From NCBI RefSeq assembly GCF_009389715.1, contig NC_052397.1, forward strand, positions 13,087,355 through 13,151,354: a DNA stretch of 64,000 nucleotides. The letters are read 5' to 3'. Positions 12,268 through 25,408 of the stretch are shown here, in pieces (the first letter of the stretch is position 1; each line of letters begins with the position of its first letter). The notes below the pieces were generated by a model, which ran no database searches, was not told where the DNA came from, and saw only the letters and a list, made by a program, of their open reading frames with translations. Origin of the DNA: Phoenix dactylifera (Eukaryota; Streptophyta; Magnoliopsida; Arecales; Arecaceae). The position numbers and the translations under genes were made by a program.

Positions 12268-15229
12268 ATCCTGCTTGATTTCTTTCGCTCTCGTTGGACG
12301 GAGGAGAGTGGGTCTGATGATACCGGCCAGCTCCCGAGGGCTGATTCCCAAATCGATATGACTGAGAATGCTAGGTTGGTTCGACCAGTGATGGAGGGGG
12401 AGGTGCGTGAGGCCATCTGGGCTCTGGGGGAGGATAGGGCCCCTGGTCTAGATGGCTTCCCACCGTTCTTCTTCCGGAGATACTGGGGTATTATCCGGAC
12501 TGCAGTGGTGGAAGCGGTCTTGTGCTTTTTCAGTCGGTCAGGGATGCCTGACGACTGGAAGGCCACATTTGTCACACTTATACCAAAGCGTCAGGATGCG
12601 GCTGAGCCGAGCCACTTTAGGCCGATCAGCTTGTGCACTACCTTATATAAAGTTGTGGCAAGAATTCTGATGGATCGTATGAAGCCCCTCCTCTCTGGCA
12701 TCATCTGTCAGGAGCAGGGTGCCTTTGTGAGTGGTAGGAGTATTTCCGATAATATAATGGTGGCCCAAGAGATGATGTGGGATCTTCGACGGGCCTCGAG
12801 GCGGCGAAGCCTGATGGCTGTAAAGCTGGATATGGAACGTGCTTACGACAGAATCAGGTGGAGCTTTCTTAGGCTAGCTTTGGAGAGTATGGGGTTCCAT
12901 GCGACATGGATTGGGTGGGTTCTGGGGTGTATTCGAGGACCGAGGTTCTCTATCTTGGTCAATGGCTCTCCATCCCCATTTTTCAGGTCTACTATGGGGC
13001 TCCGGCAGGGATGCCCTTTATCTCCGTATTTGTTTATCATTTGTTCTGATGTCCTGTCTCGGGCGCTGCGGGCTGCGTGCGCCGCCGGTGAGCTGGGGGC
13101 TTATGTCCCAGCTCCAGAGGCCCAGCCGATATCACATTTGCTTTTTGCCGATGACTGCCTCCTCCTGACTCGGGCTCGCGTAGCGGACGCTCAGGCGATC
13201 AGAAGGGTTTTGGCCGCCTACTGCACTATATCTGGTCAGAGAGTGAATGGCCAGAAATCCTCTATCTCCTTCAGCCCCAGCACGTCACTTGGGGTTCGAC
13301 GGGAGATTCGGAGGATTCTGGAGATGCCCGAGCAGGACGGGACCTGGACCTATCTGGGTGTTCCGATCTCGGGGAGGAGATTGCGAGTTTCCGAGTGCAT
13401 CGGATTGGTGCAGCGGGTTCAGAGCAGACTAGAGGGTTGGCGGGCAGCGTCACTGTCTATGATGGGCAGAGTCACGCTGATTCGTTCTGTTCTGGGCTCC
13501 ATGCCCATCTATCTTATGGCAAATACGGTGGTGCCAAGATCTGTCCTACTGAAGATTGAGCGACTTCTTCGGGGCTTCTTATGGGGCTCACATGGAGGGG
13601 GTCGTGGGGTGCACCTGGTGGCATGGGAGCAGATCTGCCTTCCCCTCAGGGAGGGTGGTCTAGGGGTGGTGTCTCTCCTGGAGAGACGAGAGCTGCTCCT
13701 TGCCCGACAGGCTTCCCGTTTCATCTTGGAGCCGCAGGGGTTTTGGAGTCGGATTATGACTATCCGGTATGGGGGGCAGGCCCAGTGGGTGGGGCCCGAG
13801 GAGGGCGGAGATGCTCCTTTTTATGGCGTGAGATAGCGAGGTACTTGCCATTGGTGTCGAGTCATACTCGATGGCTGATAGGCGATGGTCGGAGCATTGA
13901 TGTTGCCGGGGACCCATGGGTCGATGGCCTTCCTCTGCGGCTTTGGCCGACTACGGTTAGTGTCGAGGCTGGGGAGGGTCTACAGGTCCACGATCTCATG
14001 ACCCCCGGGGTGGCTAGCTGGGATGAGGTTCAGTTGGCCCGATTCTTCGGGCAGCATTTGGCGGAGTGGGTCCGCTCACTCCCCTTACCACGGAGTGGCG
14101 GACCAGATGTACGTGTGTGGAGTTCCTCTACCAGATCCAGGGTCAGGATGGGTGATCTCTCTCGCATCCTTAGGCGGGAGTACGAGCCTGGCCCGGATTG
14201 TGCCTGGATCTGGCGATTGGGGCTACACCCGAGGGTAGCGCTGTTTCTCTGGAAGGTGGTCTGGGACCGCCTTCCTACTAGGGCTGTACTTGGAGGTCGA
14301 GGTGTGAGGATCCCATTGGTGTGTAGGGTTTGTGGAGTGGCCGAGACGGTGGATCATGCTCTCTTTCGGTGCACATGGGCTAGGGGCACTTGGCGTCTGG
14401 CAGGGGTCCCACAGGTCGTATGGCGGGGTAGGGACCCTTTCTTACAGGCCATGCGCCAGGGCTCGGAGTCCCCGCTGCTTCGCCAGGGGGCTGTTCGAGC
14501 GAGCTGCACTGCCTACCAGATCTGGTTGGCTAGGAATGCTCGTACCTTCGACGAACGTCGTATGTCGCCGCGATTTGTGGTCGAGTGTGCCCGCGCTCAG
14601 GCGGCTGAGCTGGGTTACACCATCCCTGTCGGAGGGACCTTGATAGCTCGGGACACCTGGGGTTCCCACTTTGCTTCGGCAGTTTTCCGTACGGTGTTTT
14701 TCACCTGGGAGCCCCCACCCCCGAGTTTCCTCAAGGTCAACTTTGATGGGTCTGTTTTGGATGGTGGCATGCGGGGAGGTGCGGGCTTTGTTATTCGCGA
14801 CCCGTCTGCCAGGGTCGTGGCTGCCGGTGGCAGCCAGTTATTTGACACTTCGGTTCCGAGTGTGGAGCTGAGTGCAGCCTGGGCGGGCCTTCGCCATGCA
14901 CGGTATGTCCTACAGGCTAGGTCCGTCATCCTGGAGGGTGACTCGGCCACCGTCATCAGTTGGATCCAGGGGGGTCCAAGGGGTGGCGGTAGTGATCATC
15001 CCTTGCTCCGTGACATTTGGGCTATGGCGGGGGATGGATGGGCTTTTCAGGCCAAACATATTTATCGTGAAGGGAATGGTGCCGCGGATTGGGTAGCTGC
15101 GTACGTAGCTCGGCACTCCGGAGGCACCTTGTGGATTGGTGATGGGGAGTTGCCCTTGGCACTCCGAGGTATTCTATTTTTTGACCTTATTGGGTGTATC
15201 CGATCCCGTCAGGTATGATCCACCCGCAT

Positions 15230-15264
<35 letters not shown>
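12268..15264 (+). mobile_element. 5'-truncated L1-type LINE retrotransposon
   Basis: A GC-rich block of about 3.0 kb sits in AT-rich DNA and encodes, in order, the LINE reverse transcriptase, a zinc-finger reverse-transcriptase-associated region and a plant-type RNase H. It ends in about 30 A residues. ORF1 and the endonuclease are absent, as expected for 5' truncation during target-primed reverse transcription. Flanking AAAGAGAGGTT copies mark the insertion. Three minus-strand relics in this window (20.1-21.2, 52.1-52.4 and 53.0-53.8 kb) come from related elements. Confidence 0.9.
12278..15218 (+). pseudogene. LINE reverse transcriptase / RNase H reading frame, broken by one frameshift
   Basis: Frame one (to 13836) carries the reverse-transcriptase core: the LIPK and FRPISL region, then the catalytic FADD at 13144-13155 followed by CLLL. 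Homology then moves to a second frame (13581-15218), which holds the zinc-finger-like CRVCG...H...C region near 14320-14365 and an RNase H domain with VNFDGSV near 14740 and LEGDSATV near 14935. The switch falls at about 13800-13825 and fits a one-base indel. There are no other stops across about 2.9 kb, so the damage is recent. Without ORF1 and endonuclease the copy cannot move by itself. Confidence 0.85.
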
Positions 15265-15267
<3 letters not shown>

Positions 15268-15272
15268 AGGTT

Positions 15273-16213
<941 letters not shown>

Positions 16214-16510
16214 TGATGTTTTGGAAAACTGAGAAGGAAAAGAAAAAACTTTAGAAGGAAGCCACTGTCATTGCACCAATCCAGTGGATGATTCCAAGAT
16301 AGTATGGATACCTTTTTCTCTTCCGCTTTTGATCTATTTAGTTGTCTTCAGAAAACAAAAAGAACAGGAGGTGAAAAGAGTATACTTGGGTGTATTCAAA
16401 AATCAAAGGAAGCAAGGATAAAAATAAAAGATATGAATTCAAAAACCATAAACGCAGGGAATCTGAAAAAAACTGTTATTTTCTTTTTTTAAAAAAGAAA
16501 GCCACTCGAA

Positions 16511-16541
16511 TATCAGAGCCAGGCTTCGGTCCTCGGAACGG
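16511..16541 (-). pseudogene. Initiator tRNA-Met 3'-half fragment
   Basis: On the minus strand this matches the T arm and 3' acceptor strand of the tRNA-iMet at 11348-11419, with a few changes in the T arm. The 5' half is absent. An A/T-rich tract precedes it, as in the 11-kb cluster, so it may be a dispersed piece of that repeat or a retro-derived fragment. Confidence 0.6.
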
Positions 16542-18162
16542 TAAGGGAAAAACATTCACTTGAGTGATGAGGCATCAATCCAGTTGAGTGTAGGACTGCT
16601 TGGTTATGAAGGCAATGCATGAAGCTATGGAGTTGATTGTTTTGGCGGACGCAATCACATAAATATTTTTATGAAGATTTGAAGCAAGCAGTCCTTTGTA
16701 AATGGGATATGCTAATCAAATGTTTTGCTTAAGAAATGTCATTACCTACAAGTTAAGGGGAAATTTCTGCTTAATATTCTAGCCATTGACCCTCACTTTT
16801 TTTTTCCCATTTGAAATGTAGAAAGCCTATATGGATTCGTGTGGCATCTACTCATGGCTAGTGTGATAGACAATCCTCCATCTTGAATTTAGTTTACCTA
16901 CTAGTATATAACCTGTGCAATATATGAGGTACAATTTTTTTTTTCTCTTTTCCACCATTTAATCATGGTAAATGGAAGACTTTAATTTTTTGTTGCATAT
17001 TAAATAATAAATTTTAATAATAGTCGAGCAGAAACACTCAGTATCATTGATATCGTATATAAGAGCCTTTATGCAAAAACGCCTATCAATATTAACGGCA
17101 ACGTGGGTACATTTTTTTTCTCTGAACAATGTAATTATAATATATAAAAAGCTTCAATAGCTAAATATCTCTTACAATGAACTCTAATGATGCCAAGCAT
17201 ATGAAGATTGATATCTCTTGCAATGAACTCTAATGATGCCAAGCATATGAAGATTGAGATCATTAATATTGTTGCATACTAAGTTAAAAAAAAAAAAAAA
17301 TTAATGATAGCTGAACACATAACGGGGGACATCCACATGGCTCAAAGGGTGCTTAACAAAAACTCTGCAATTCGACCAAGGAAATTTTGAACGGTAAACC
17401 CAGCCCACAACCATCCATATTTACAGCAGCACTAAATTGGTTCAGGTCCAGTCATGTGGAGGGAGGACCCAACATAAGGGCAGATGAGGAGCCGTTGCTC
17501 GCAAGGGGTTGAAAACCTTGAAAGACTTGCATATTTTTCACTTTCGAGCAACGGTGATTAATTAGGAGCCCTGTATTTGTCTAAATATTTGAAACAATTG
17601 CAAGTACTAACCAATTCATATATGCATTGTCTAGAGCAAATTATGCACTTCCATCTACTTATTTATAAATAATTCAAACTTTGTTCACATATATATTCAT
17701 ATATATACTAATATTACATAAACTTATCTAAGATTAGAAGTAAATTACAAAAACCGTCCTTTTTTTTAAAGTAAAAGATGATTAAATATATTAATTGAAA
17801 CTTAATTTTCAAGGAGTCAAGAGACTTAATTTTCAAGGCAAAATATATGAAACTTTAGCACCTTAGTAATTGAGGGTGAACCATTTGAATCCATTAAACC
17901 TCCATCCAACCCACTTTGTCGTATCCAACAAACGAGAGGATAAGATGGTCGTCGGTTCGGTTGAACCAACTTGCGTTTCCCGAACTCGGATCTCGTTTTG
18001 TCAACCGTTTCTGACCGTTATAAATTTCCTCCCCCAACTTCCTTTTGAATCCACGCGCTTCCCGCCACCAAAACCGGACGCTTCTTCCCCTCCAGGTTCT
18101 GGTTTTCCTAACGCCATCCTCTCCAACCCTTTCAAGAAAAGGTCAATCCCCTCCTCCTCCTC

Positions 18163-18164
<2 letters not shown>
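16542..18164. other. Intergenic and DUF936 promoter side
   Basis: AT-rich DNA apart from the 46-bp tandem repeat. Sequence becomes richer in C and T from about 18000 toward the DUF936 start codon, as is usual for a plant core promoter and 5' UTR. I cannot place a single TATA box with confidence. Confidence 0.5.
17165..17256. repeat. 46-bp tandem duplication (2 copies)
   Basis: Unit 17165-17210 is repeated at 17211-17256 with a single base difference. The surrounding DNA is AT-rich and non-coding. Confidence 0.9.

Positions 18165-18202
<38 letters not shown>
18165..18202 (+). repeat. (CT)n tract in the 5' UTR of the DUF936 gene
   Basis: A CTCC run grades into pure CT, ending about 25 bp before the start codon. 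Pyrimidine tracts of this kind are frequent around plant transcription starts. Confidence 0.85.
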
Positions 18203-18207
<5 letters not shown>

Positions 18208-18227
18208 CTCCATCCCATTGATCCTTC

Positions 18228-21200
18228 ATGGCGTCCCTAAGCTCAGGAGTCCTTGAGAAGCTCCTCCAAGACATGGAATCGTCCATGGTTTCCAATGACA
18301 AGGCCTCCCATGATAAGCCCTCCGCCTCGGCCCTCCTCCAAGTCACAGCCATTGTCCCTGCCCTCGCTGGTCTCGACCTCTCGCCCGACCATGGCTTCTA
18401 CCTCAGAGTACGTCTCCCTTCCGGCAGAGCACATCGATCTCATCCTCGCTGACAGACTCCAGCTTGGTCAGTTCATCCAAGTCCGCCGCCTCAAGCCTGC
18501 CTCCCCCGTCCCCGTCCTCTGTGGCCTCCAGATCCTCCCAGGTCGCCACCCTTTCCAGCAAGGCACCGCCGACCTCCTCACCACCGACCCGGCTACCTGT
18601 TCAAGCTTGGATCCTGGTGACCTTTTCACTCCAAGTTCCACCCCTCCTCTTCCACCGCATCCTCTGCCAGATAGGAAGAAGCAGCAGCGCTCGGTGAGTG
18701 CTTCGAGAATGGGGGGGAGGAAGAGTGGTGAAATTGGCCCGCGGTCCAGGTCCATTCCCACTTCGCCGGAGAATGGAAGGGTGAAGAGGAGGGAGCTGGA
18801 GAGGAAGAGCTCCGATGTTTTGAGCGAGCTGAAGAAGATCAGTGTAATTTGTGTGGACGAGGATAGCTCCGATTCTGATGAATCGACGCTCTCTTGCACC
18901 TCCTCATCTTCGTATTCTTCTTCATCTTGCGTTTTGAGGCCAAAAATGATGAGAAAAGGCTGGGAGGCCCCAAGAAAGATCAAAGAGAGGAGGCCTGACA
19001 CAAGGCCTCTATCCCGGAGTCGGAGTGCTAATGTGAGTTTGCCCTAGCTTTCTCCTTTGAAAGAAGTTAGATGCCCTTCAGTTATGGCTTTAAAGAATTC
19101 TTAGGATTTAATCTTTGTTTTTCTGGACCCTTTATTAGTGTTCAAGTTCCCTCTTTTTCATCTCAGAATACTTACAAGTTTTCATATTCCATTCCGATTA
19201 TCCGTTATCGGTATGAGTTTGGTCACCAATCATTCATATGAAATATTTTGACTTTAGCTGCTCGCAAGATTGGTGCAATGGGATACATGTTGATTTCCAA
19301 TTTGCACAAAAGCTGTTAGATATTCTTGGGATCATGGTTTCGACAAATTGATGCAATTTAGAGTAGTAATTCCATCTTTCTTTTTGAATGCTCTGTCTAA
19401 ATTTGTTTTGCCTTAGGATTAGGGAAATCCATGCTGATTTGATTGTTTTGTTTTCTATTCTCTTGCTCTAATAGGTTTCTCCTGATAGACCAACTCCATC
19501 TCATTCAAAGATATTCAGAGATGACACTTCAGATAACCTACTGACAAGCAAAAGAGATACTGAAAGAGCTTTTAAAGTGCTATGTGGTACTGCAAAGAAG
19601 AAGCCGACTGGTGTCTCGAGCAAATCTTGCATGGAAAGCTCATACACCACAATTTCTTCCAGTCGATTCAATGATATAAGGTGGCCGGAGAGCACCGTGG
19701 TATGGGCATCACTTCCATCAACCTTAGTGAAGCATGGAAAGGTATTAGGACTGCTGTATAATTTGTGATAGGAAGAGCTCACTGTCTTGGTAGAAATGAT
19801 TGTTCCAACAATTAGCTTTGCAGGACATCTTGAGGCAAAGAGATTTGGCACTGCATGCTGCTGTGGATGCATTGCAAGAGGCATGTGCTTCAGAACGACT
19901 GATTCAATGCTTGAGGTAAGTTAATATTAACCAATCCATTTTTTGAGGGAAGAAAGAAGGGTTGGACAGGTACCAATCTGGTTTTATTAATGCAAGAGAT
20001 AGTAGCACAAAGAAGTGCTCATTTTCTTGAGCTCAGCTCAACTGACAGAGAATTACAACACTTAGCAATACTAGGATTAATTTCTCTGAATTTCTTTTCA
20101 CCCGTCGCACTTGTCTGACTCATCGCTAAAAACTTGGTTAATGATTCAGTATGCAGAAGTTCTCATGAAATAATCTTTTGTTTCTCTCCAACCATACAAC
20201 CAAACAAATCACCACAACCAGCACATCCCAACCCTTTCGCCACTCAGAATTGACGAAAGCTTCCCTCCATGAAGTCCGTAGAGACAGCAAACTCTCAGGA
20301 AGGAATGTACCCCCAATGCAGCCCCCAAAGAACTCAATATTGCACCAGAAAATTCCCACTTAACTTGAAGATTGTTGGTGGTCTTCCCTGTTGCATTGCA
20401 AAGACAGCATCAAAATGGGCCATAGAAACTTCTTTTCATCAAATTTTCATCAGAAATAGTTTGGTTCTGAATTGACAGCCATGAAAATACAATAGCCTTT
20501 GAAGGTAAAGAAACCCAAGTTAATCAGAAAACTGCTCCCCTTGCTCCCTCTTCTGTAAAAGTGTTTTCTGGTTCCTCAAATAGCTCTGGCTGAGACGCAT
20601 ACAGAGTGTTCCAGTTAGCCCTCACTGATATAAAAATGGCATGAGCTCTTGATCTAGGATGAATCTAACCAGTATAGATGATTGTAAGCTGAGATCCACG
20701 CTTGGATTTTACGTGACTCGTATTCCTTCATATGGAATCAGGCTGTGGTAAGCTTTTGTTAATTCATATATTCTACTGCAATTCCTGCTCCAAAATACCT
20801 CTCTTGCCATATATGTTGAGCCTGATCCTTCTCTTGGACCACCAAGAACCAACTATGCTATAAATATGCCCACACTAACTTCACCTATGTTAATCATCTA
20901 TACATTTTGTTAATTTTGTATCCTATCATATTCAGCAATAACAAGAAAACATTTTTGAAGCAAAACTGTGGGAGACCCACCTCTTCAATAAAAAAGACAG
21001 CATGGATCCATCACCATTCATGAAATAAAAGGGGAAAAACTGAGTATTGGAGAACATTTTTTTTTTTGGTTCTAAGAAATATGACCCCTTCAGAGACAAG
21101 GGCAGCCAAGCCTTGCTCAACAGACTAGTGTTCTTTCTGCTTGTTAGACAGCCATGGCTCACCTTGTTTCAATTCATGGAAGTTCAAGGAACAAACCAGG

Positions 21201-22604
21201 GCTCAGCCAAGTTCCGGGAGAGCACAACCAATTTACATCAAAAAAAGTTAGAGCTTCCAATTACACTCCCACAAGGATTATCCATGTTTCTGATCAAAAG
21301 AGTGGTGAAATGCCTTCAATTAATCTTACTTTGTATTATCAAAGCAATTCCTTTAGCTTTTCATTTAAAAAAAAAAAAAAACCCTTAAAAGTAACATTAT
21401 GTATTATTTTCAGTTCAAACTTTGAAATTCCTTGACAGTTCTCATCCAGGAATTGGTATTGGGGTGATTTGCACTCTGATTACCCTGCTTTATCTTGTAT
21501 CTGGTCTCATGCTTTTCTAACCATCAAATGCTGCAATGAAGACAGCAGTCATTAATTGAGCATGGACTACCATGGCAACCTCAAAATGTTTATAGTCTCT
21601 CTACCCAAAAAAAGGAAGAAATAAAAGAAAAAGAAAATGTTTATAGTTTAAAATATAGTTCATTCTCAACCTTCTGACTGCGTTTCATATCAACCAATTA
21701 GACGGTGAGGTACATAATAAATATGTGACGCATGTAATATACTAAGAAGTCCACCCCATACCTACCTTCAGTTGAACCAAATAGATAGACAGGTGCATAT
21801 ATTGTCTGTGAAGCATGTAATATAGTTTGAACTTCCCTTTAAGGCTTTAACATTTTTTTGATATTCTATATTTTTGCTATTTTCAGCATGTATTCAGAAT
21901 TACAGTCTGACAAGGAGGGTGATCCGCAGTACGTAGTTGATAAGTTCTTGAATTTTCATCAAGACCTTACCCAGGCTAGATTGATCATTCAATCATTAAC
22001 CAGACTGAGCTCATCAAGAACATGTGGTCATAACTCAGCCAGTTCAGCTTCTATCAAAGCAGGAGCTAAAGTGGTGTCGGAGAAAAGAAGATACGCAGTT
22101 TCATGGGTCAAGGCAGCTTTGGAGTCAGATCTTTCACAATTTCCAACTGAAATGAGGGAATCATCTGAACTAGTAGAGGATTCCATGACACATGGAAGGC
22201 TTCTAAGTATCAAGAAGAGAAACAATACTTTGCACAAGTGGAGCAATCTGTTGATGGCTGCTGACTCGGCAAATATATTGCAGTCTGAAAGCAATAGATG
22301 GTTCTTAAAATATATTGACAAGTTTCTAGATGTTGTTGAGAGTGAAAGTGGTTATACTGCATGCGAGTCTCAGGTTGCCAGCTTACTTTGCCAGTTGAAA
22401 AGAGTTGATGACTGGTTAAACACAATTACAAACAAAGAGAGGGCCTGGCCAAGTGATCGAAACAAAGACGGCATGCTATCAGAGGAAGAAGATGCTGAAG
22501 CATGTGAAAGAGTGAGGAAGAAGATATACAGCATCCTTCTAAGCCATGTATCAAGTGTAGCCTTTGCTCTGGAGAGCATGAGTGCAACTGATGAGGACAA
22601 ATAG
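18228..22604 (+). CDS. DUF936 family protein, exon 1 carries a frameshifting deletion
   Basis: I assign four exons: 18228-19032, 19475-19741, 19824-19915 and 21887-22604. Donor and acceptor sites are canonical and phases agree. The product starts [16 protein letters not shown], typical of DUF936 (PF06075) proteins, whose N-terminal ~120 residues form the conserved domain. After GFYL (to about 18404) the homology jumps one frame and resumes at [10 protein letters not shown] (from 18403-18406). Family members have about 7-8 further residues between these motifs. The exon total of 1882 nt needs 2 more (mod 3) to be in frame, so a deletion of 3n+2 bases, about 23-26, is implied. A serine-rich low-complexity part follows, then a helical C-terminal domain (exon 4). 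Intact length would be about 635 residues. The biochemical function of the family is not known to me. The gene may be a recent pseudogene, or the break may be an assembly error. Confidence 0.82.
19916..21886 (+). other. Intron 3 of the DUF936 gene
   Basis: The donor GTAAGT follows codon position 2. The acceptor TTTTCAG precedes CATGTATTCAG, and joining AG with C restores a serine codon. The intron is enlarged by an antisense LINE relic. Confidence 0.85.
20138..21180 (-). mobile_element. LINE relic, antisense inside DUF936 intron 3
   Basis: On the minus strand, the part at 20138-20359 encodes a segment ending in [14 protein letters not shown], the tryptophan-rich stretch usual downstream of the LINE zinc-finger region. 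A second segment at about 20932-21162 ([14 protein letters not shown]) resembles the NGxxxxFWxDxW region that follows the reverse transcriptase. The order fits one decayed element. Its outer edges are not visible. Confidence 0.55.
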
Positions 22605-23846
22605 CAAGGGTAAACTAATTGAGGGTAAGGTATCAAGGTCCAAGTAACAAATAAGTTTGGTGTAACTCGGCTATCTAGGTGTTTGCTAGTATCTTTTGTA
22701 TACTTTACAAGCATTAAAGTTAACAATGTTCACCTCTGGCTAAAAAATTCCTGCCTCCTAAACTAAATTGTATATTTTTGTTGGGAAGCCTTGAGTTCCA
22801 ATAACATCAAGAATGAAAGGTATCAATTTGCCATCCTAGGCTTATACTATTTGAAGTTATTTCTGGTAGAATTTGAATTCTCTCATGGAATTTTTTGCAA
22901 GTGGGTACATGTAAAATATACACTCTCAACCTGCCTGACTTCTAAACGCAAAGCCAGCTATAAAATTCTGATCAGGAGCAACTCAGGTCCCTTTACGTTC
23001 TCCATTGAAGATGAAATAGCTTTTTCCTAAAGCCAAGGTAACACTAGGAAATTGTTTGAAGGATCTATGGACAAGGCTTGATAATACTCAAAAAGATTTG
23101 CATTCGCATGTTGACATGCAAGCAGGTTCCACTGATTTTTGGACCACTGGATGCCTTTTAACAGGGAGATGAATTTTAATCTAATAACTTTCGCAACCCC
23201 CTACCTTTCCATCACACACACATGCACACACACACACAGAGAGAGAAGAATTTTAACAAACAGATCTGGAATCTCTCCATCTCTTCTTCCCTCTCTACTT
23301 CCTTTGATTGATTTCTTGTTCTTTTTTCTTGGGAAGCACTATTTTTCTGAGACCAATTTAGATTAATGATTGGAAAGCCACCATTCAGAGCTGAAGTCGA
23401 GCCTCTGCTCATTGCAAATGATGAGGAGAGTGGCGCAAATCCATGTCTTCGATTCATTCAGAATTTTCTGATCTTTTCATCATTCTTCTAATAAGCAATA
23501 AAGATATTCCAAAATATTAACTCTGAGATGAGCATCATAGTGATCAGAATGGATCACCAAATTTCGAGCATTGAGGTGTCTTGAGCTATACAGAAAGAAC
23601 AGATAAAAGAAATCCATATGTCTTCAATCTCCCTGAACAAAAAAGATAAGATCGCATGAATGATGATCTAACCAAGTTTTATTTTTCTTCATTTTTTTCA
23701 ATAGGAAGATGTAAACATTGATGTAGTTGAGTTAGAATTTATGCATGAATTGAATCCAAAAAAACTCTGGAGTATCTGCCATCCACATCTTCTCAGCATG
23801 AGAGTCCAGGTTGTCATATAAGAGTGAACCAAAGAATTCTTAGATA
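22605..23846. other. DUF936 3' UTR then intergenic DNA
   Basis: The first ~150 bp are probably the 3' UTR. A (CA)n/(GA)n tract lies at about 23213-23248. No other gene is recognised before the retrotransposon insertion. Confidence 0.6.
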
Positions 23847-23851
23847 TTTTG
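23847..23851. repeat. Target-site duplication TTTTG, left copy (LTR retrotransposon)
   Basis: TTTTG precedes the left LTR and is repeated exactly at 34238-34242 after the right LTR. Five bases is the usual size for Ty3/gypsy integration. Confidence 0.93.
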
Positions 23852-24140
23852 TGTAATGTCCGGGCCCACAACCTACTAGGCCCAATAGAAAAATAGGCCC
23901 AGTTAAGGGTTGGGCCCAAATTTTACTGTAGCCAGTATAATGATTATTATAAAAAAAAAAAAAAAAAATCATACTGTAGCCAGTACGAAGGGATAAGACC
24001 GACAGGGAAGGGTGACCCCCACCCCTGCTGGCAGTCGATGCCGGCGCACCGGAGACAGAGGGGGCGGCGGCCATTCCCGGAGAGGGGAGGCATGGAGCGG
24101 ATGGGACCTCTCAGAGAGGGGGGTCTCATCTTCTAAACCA

Positions 24141-24149
24141 CTATTTAAG
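24141..24149 (+). promoter_or_regulatory. Candidate TATA box of the retrotransposon
   Basis: CTATTTAAG lies in the left LTR about 160 bp before the donor-like GTAAGT. A start near 24170 would follow. Position and composition fit, but other starts cannot be excluded. The same motif occurs in the right LTR near 31651. Confidence 0.45.
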
Positions 24150-24326
24150 TCCCTGCCGGCAACCCTAAGTCGGAGGCCCCCAAGAACACTGAAAGAGAGA
24201 GAGCCGAAGCCCTGGAGCCTAAGGCGGAAGAGCCCTGAAGCTCCAAGAGGAAGGAGGGACTACGAGGGGGAGGAACGGCCCAACGGTAACCAGCAAAAAT
24301 CCAGGTAAGTGGCCCTTAGGTTAAAT

Positions 24327-24332
24327 AATAAA
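24327..24332 (+). promoter_or_regulatory. Candidate poly(A) signal in the left LTR
   Basis: AATAAA occurs 22 bp after the donor-like CAG/GTAAGT. In the right LTR the same hexamer is at 31837-31842 and could direct 3' end formation, which would place the R region between the TATA-like box and this site. Confidence 0.4.
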
Positions 24333-24370
24333 GTTTTAGGGAGTGGAGATACCCCTCTGTAGGGTATTCT

Positions 24371-24400
24371 CCCCTCTGTTTCACTGATGAAACAGAGGGG
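24371..24400 (+). repeat. Perfect inverted repeat (13-bp stem, 4-nt loop) in the left LTR
   Basis: CCCCTCTGTTTCA at 24371-24383 pairs exactly with 24388-24400, and the pairing extends a few bases outward. The right LTR lacks 13 bp at this position and so lacks the hairpin. Confidence 0.85.
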
Positions 24401-25377
24401 AGGAGACTGGCACAGAGAGAGAGAAGGAGACCGGCACGGGAGAGAAGAACAGGAGGAGGGCCGTGGGCCGGACCCACAGGCTGCGGGCCGGACCAACAGG
24501 CCGCGGGCCGGCCTGAGAACGGCCCAAGCCGAGCCCACGCCACCCCGGCCGAGCCCAGCCGGACTCGGCCTGCGGGTGACAGGCCCCGGCCGTGGCTGCC
24601 CTAGGGCTGAGGGGCAGCCAAGGGCCGCCGGGTCTGCCGTGCCGGCGACCAACGCGGCCTCAAGGCCGCCAGCCTCAGCCGAGCCCCACCTCTCCGCCGG
24701 CCGAGAGGTGGTGGCGAGACTCACACACAAAAAAAAAAAAAAAAAAAAAAAGAAGAAGAAGAAAACGGAAGAGGAAGAAGAACAAAGTAAAGAAAAAAAA
24801 AAAAAAAAAAAAGAGAGGGGGCACTTACCGCGGACCACGGCCTTACCTCGCCGTGGTCGGAGCCGGAGAAGTTCTCCCGGAGGAGATCGGCCTCGATCCC
24901 ACCTCCCGGCTCTTCTCCTCTCCTCCGGCATCACTTCGAAGGAGAGGGAAAGGGCCGGCCTCCCACCGTCGCCGCCCCGAAGGGGAAGCACCACTCCGGG
25001 CTGATAGATCTGGCCGGGGAGGGTTCGGTGAAGGTCGGAGCCGGAGAAGAGGGCCGGAAGCATGGGCTTCGGTAGAGACAAAGAAGAGAAGAGGGAAAGA
25101 GAGGGAGTGACCGAGAGGGGGAAGGCCACAGATCTGGCCGGAGGAGAAGAAGGGGAGCCGGAGGGCCGGCCGGAGGTATGGTTTCGGTGGAGACGACGGA
25201 GAGAAAAGAGAGAGAGAGAGAGAGAGAGCGGCCGGATGAGGGAGAGGGGGTCGGGAAGGTGAAGAGGCGGAAGCCTCTGGAAGGGGGGAGAAAGAACCCG
25301 ATAACGGGTTCGCGGGTCGGATCCGAATCCGAACCCGCAACCCGTTAAGCCCAAAGAAAAAGAAAAAGAAAAAGAAA

Positions 25378-25408
<31 letters not shown>

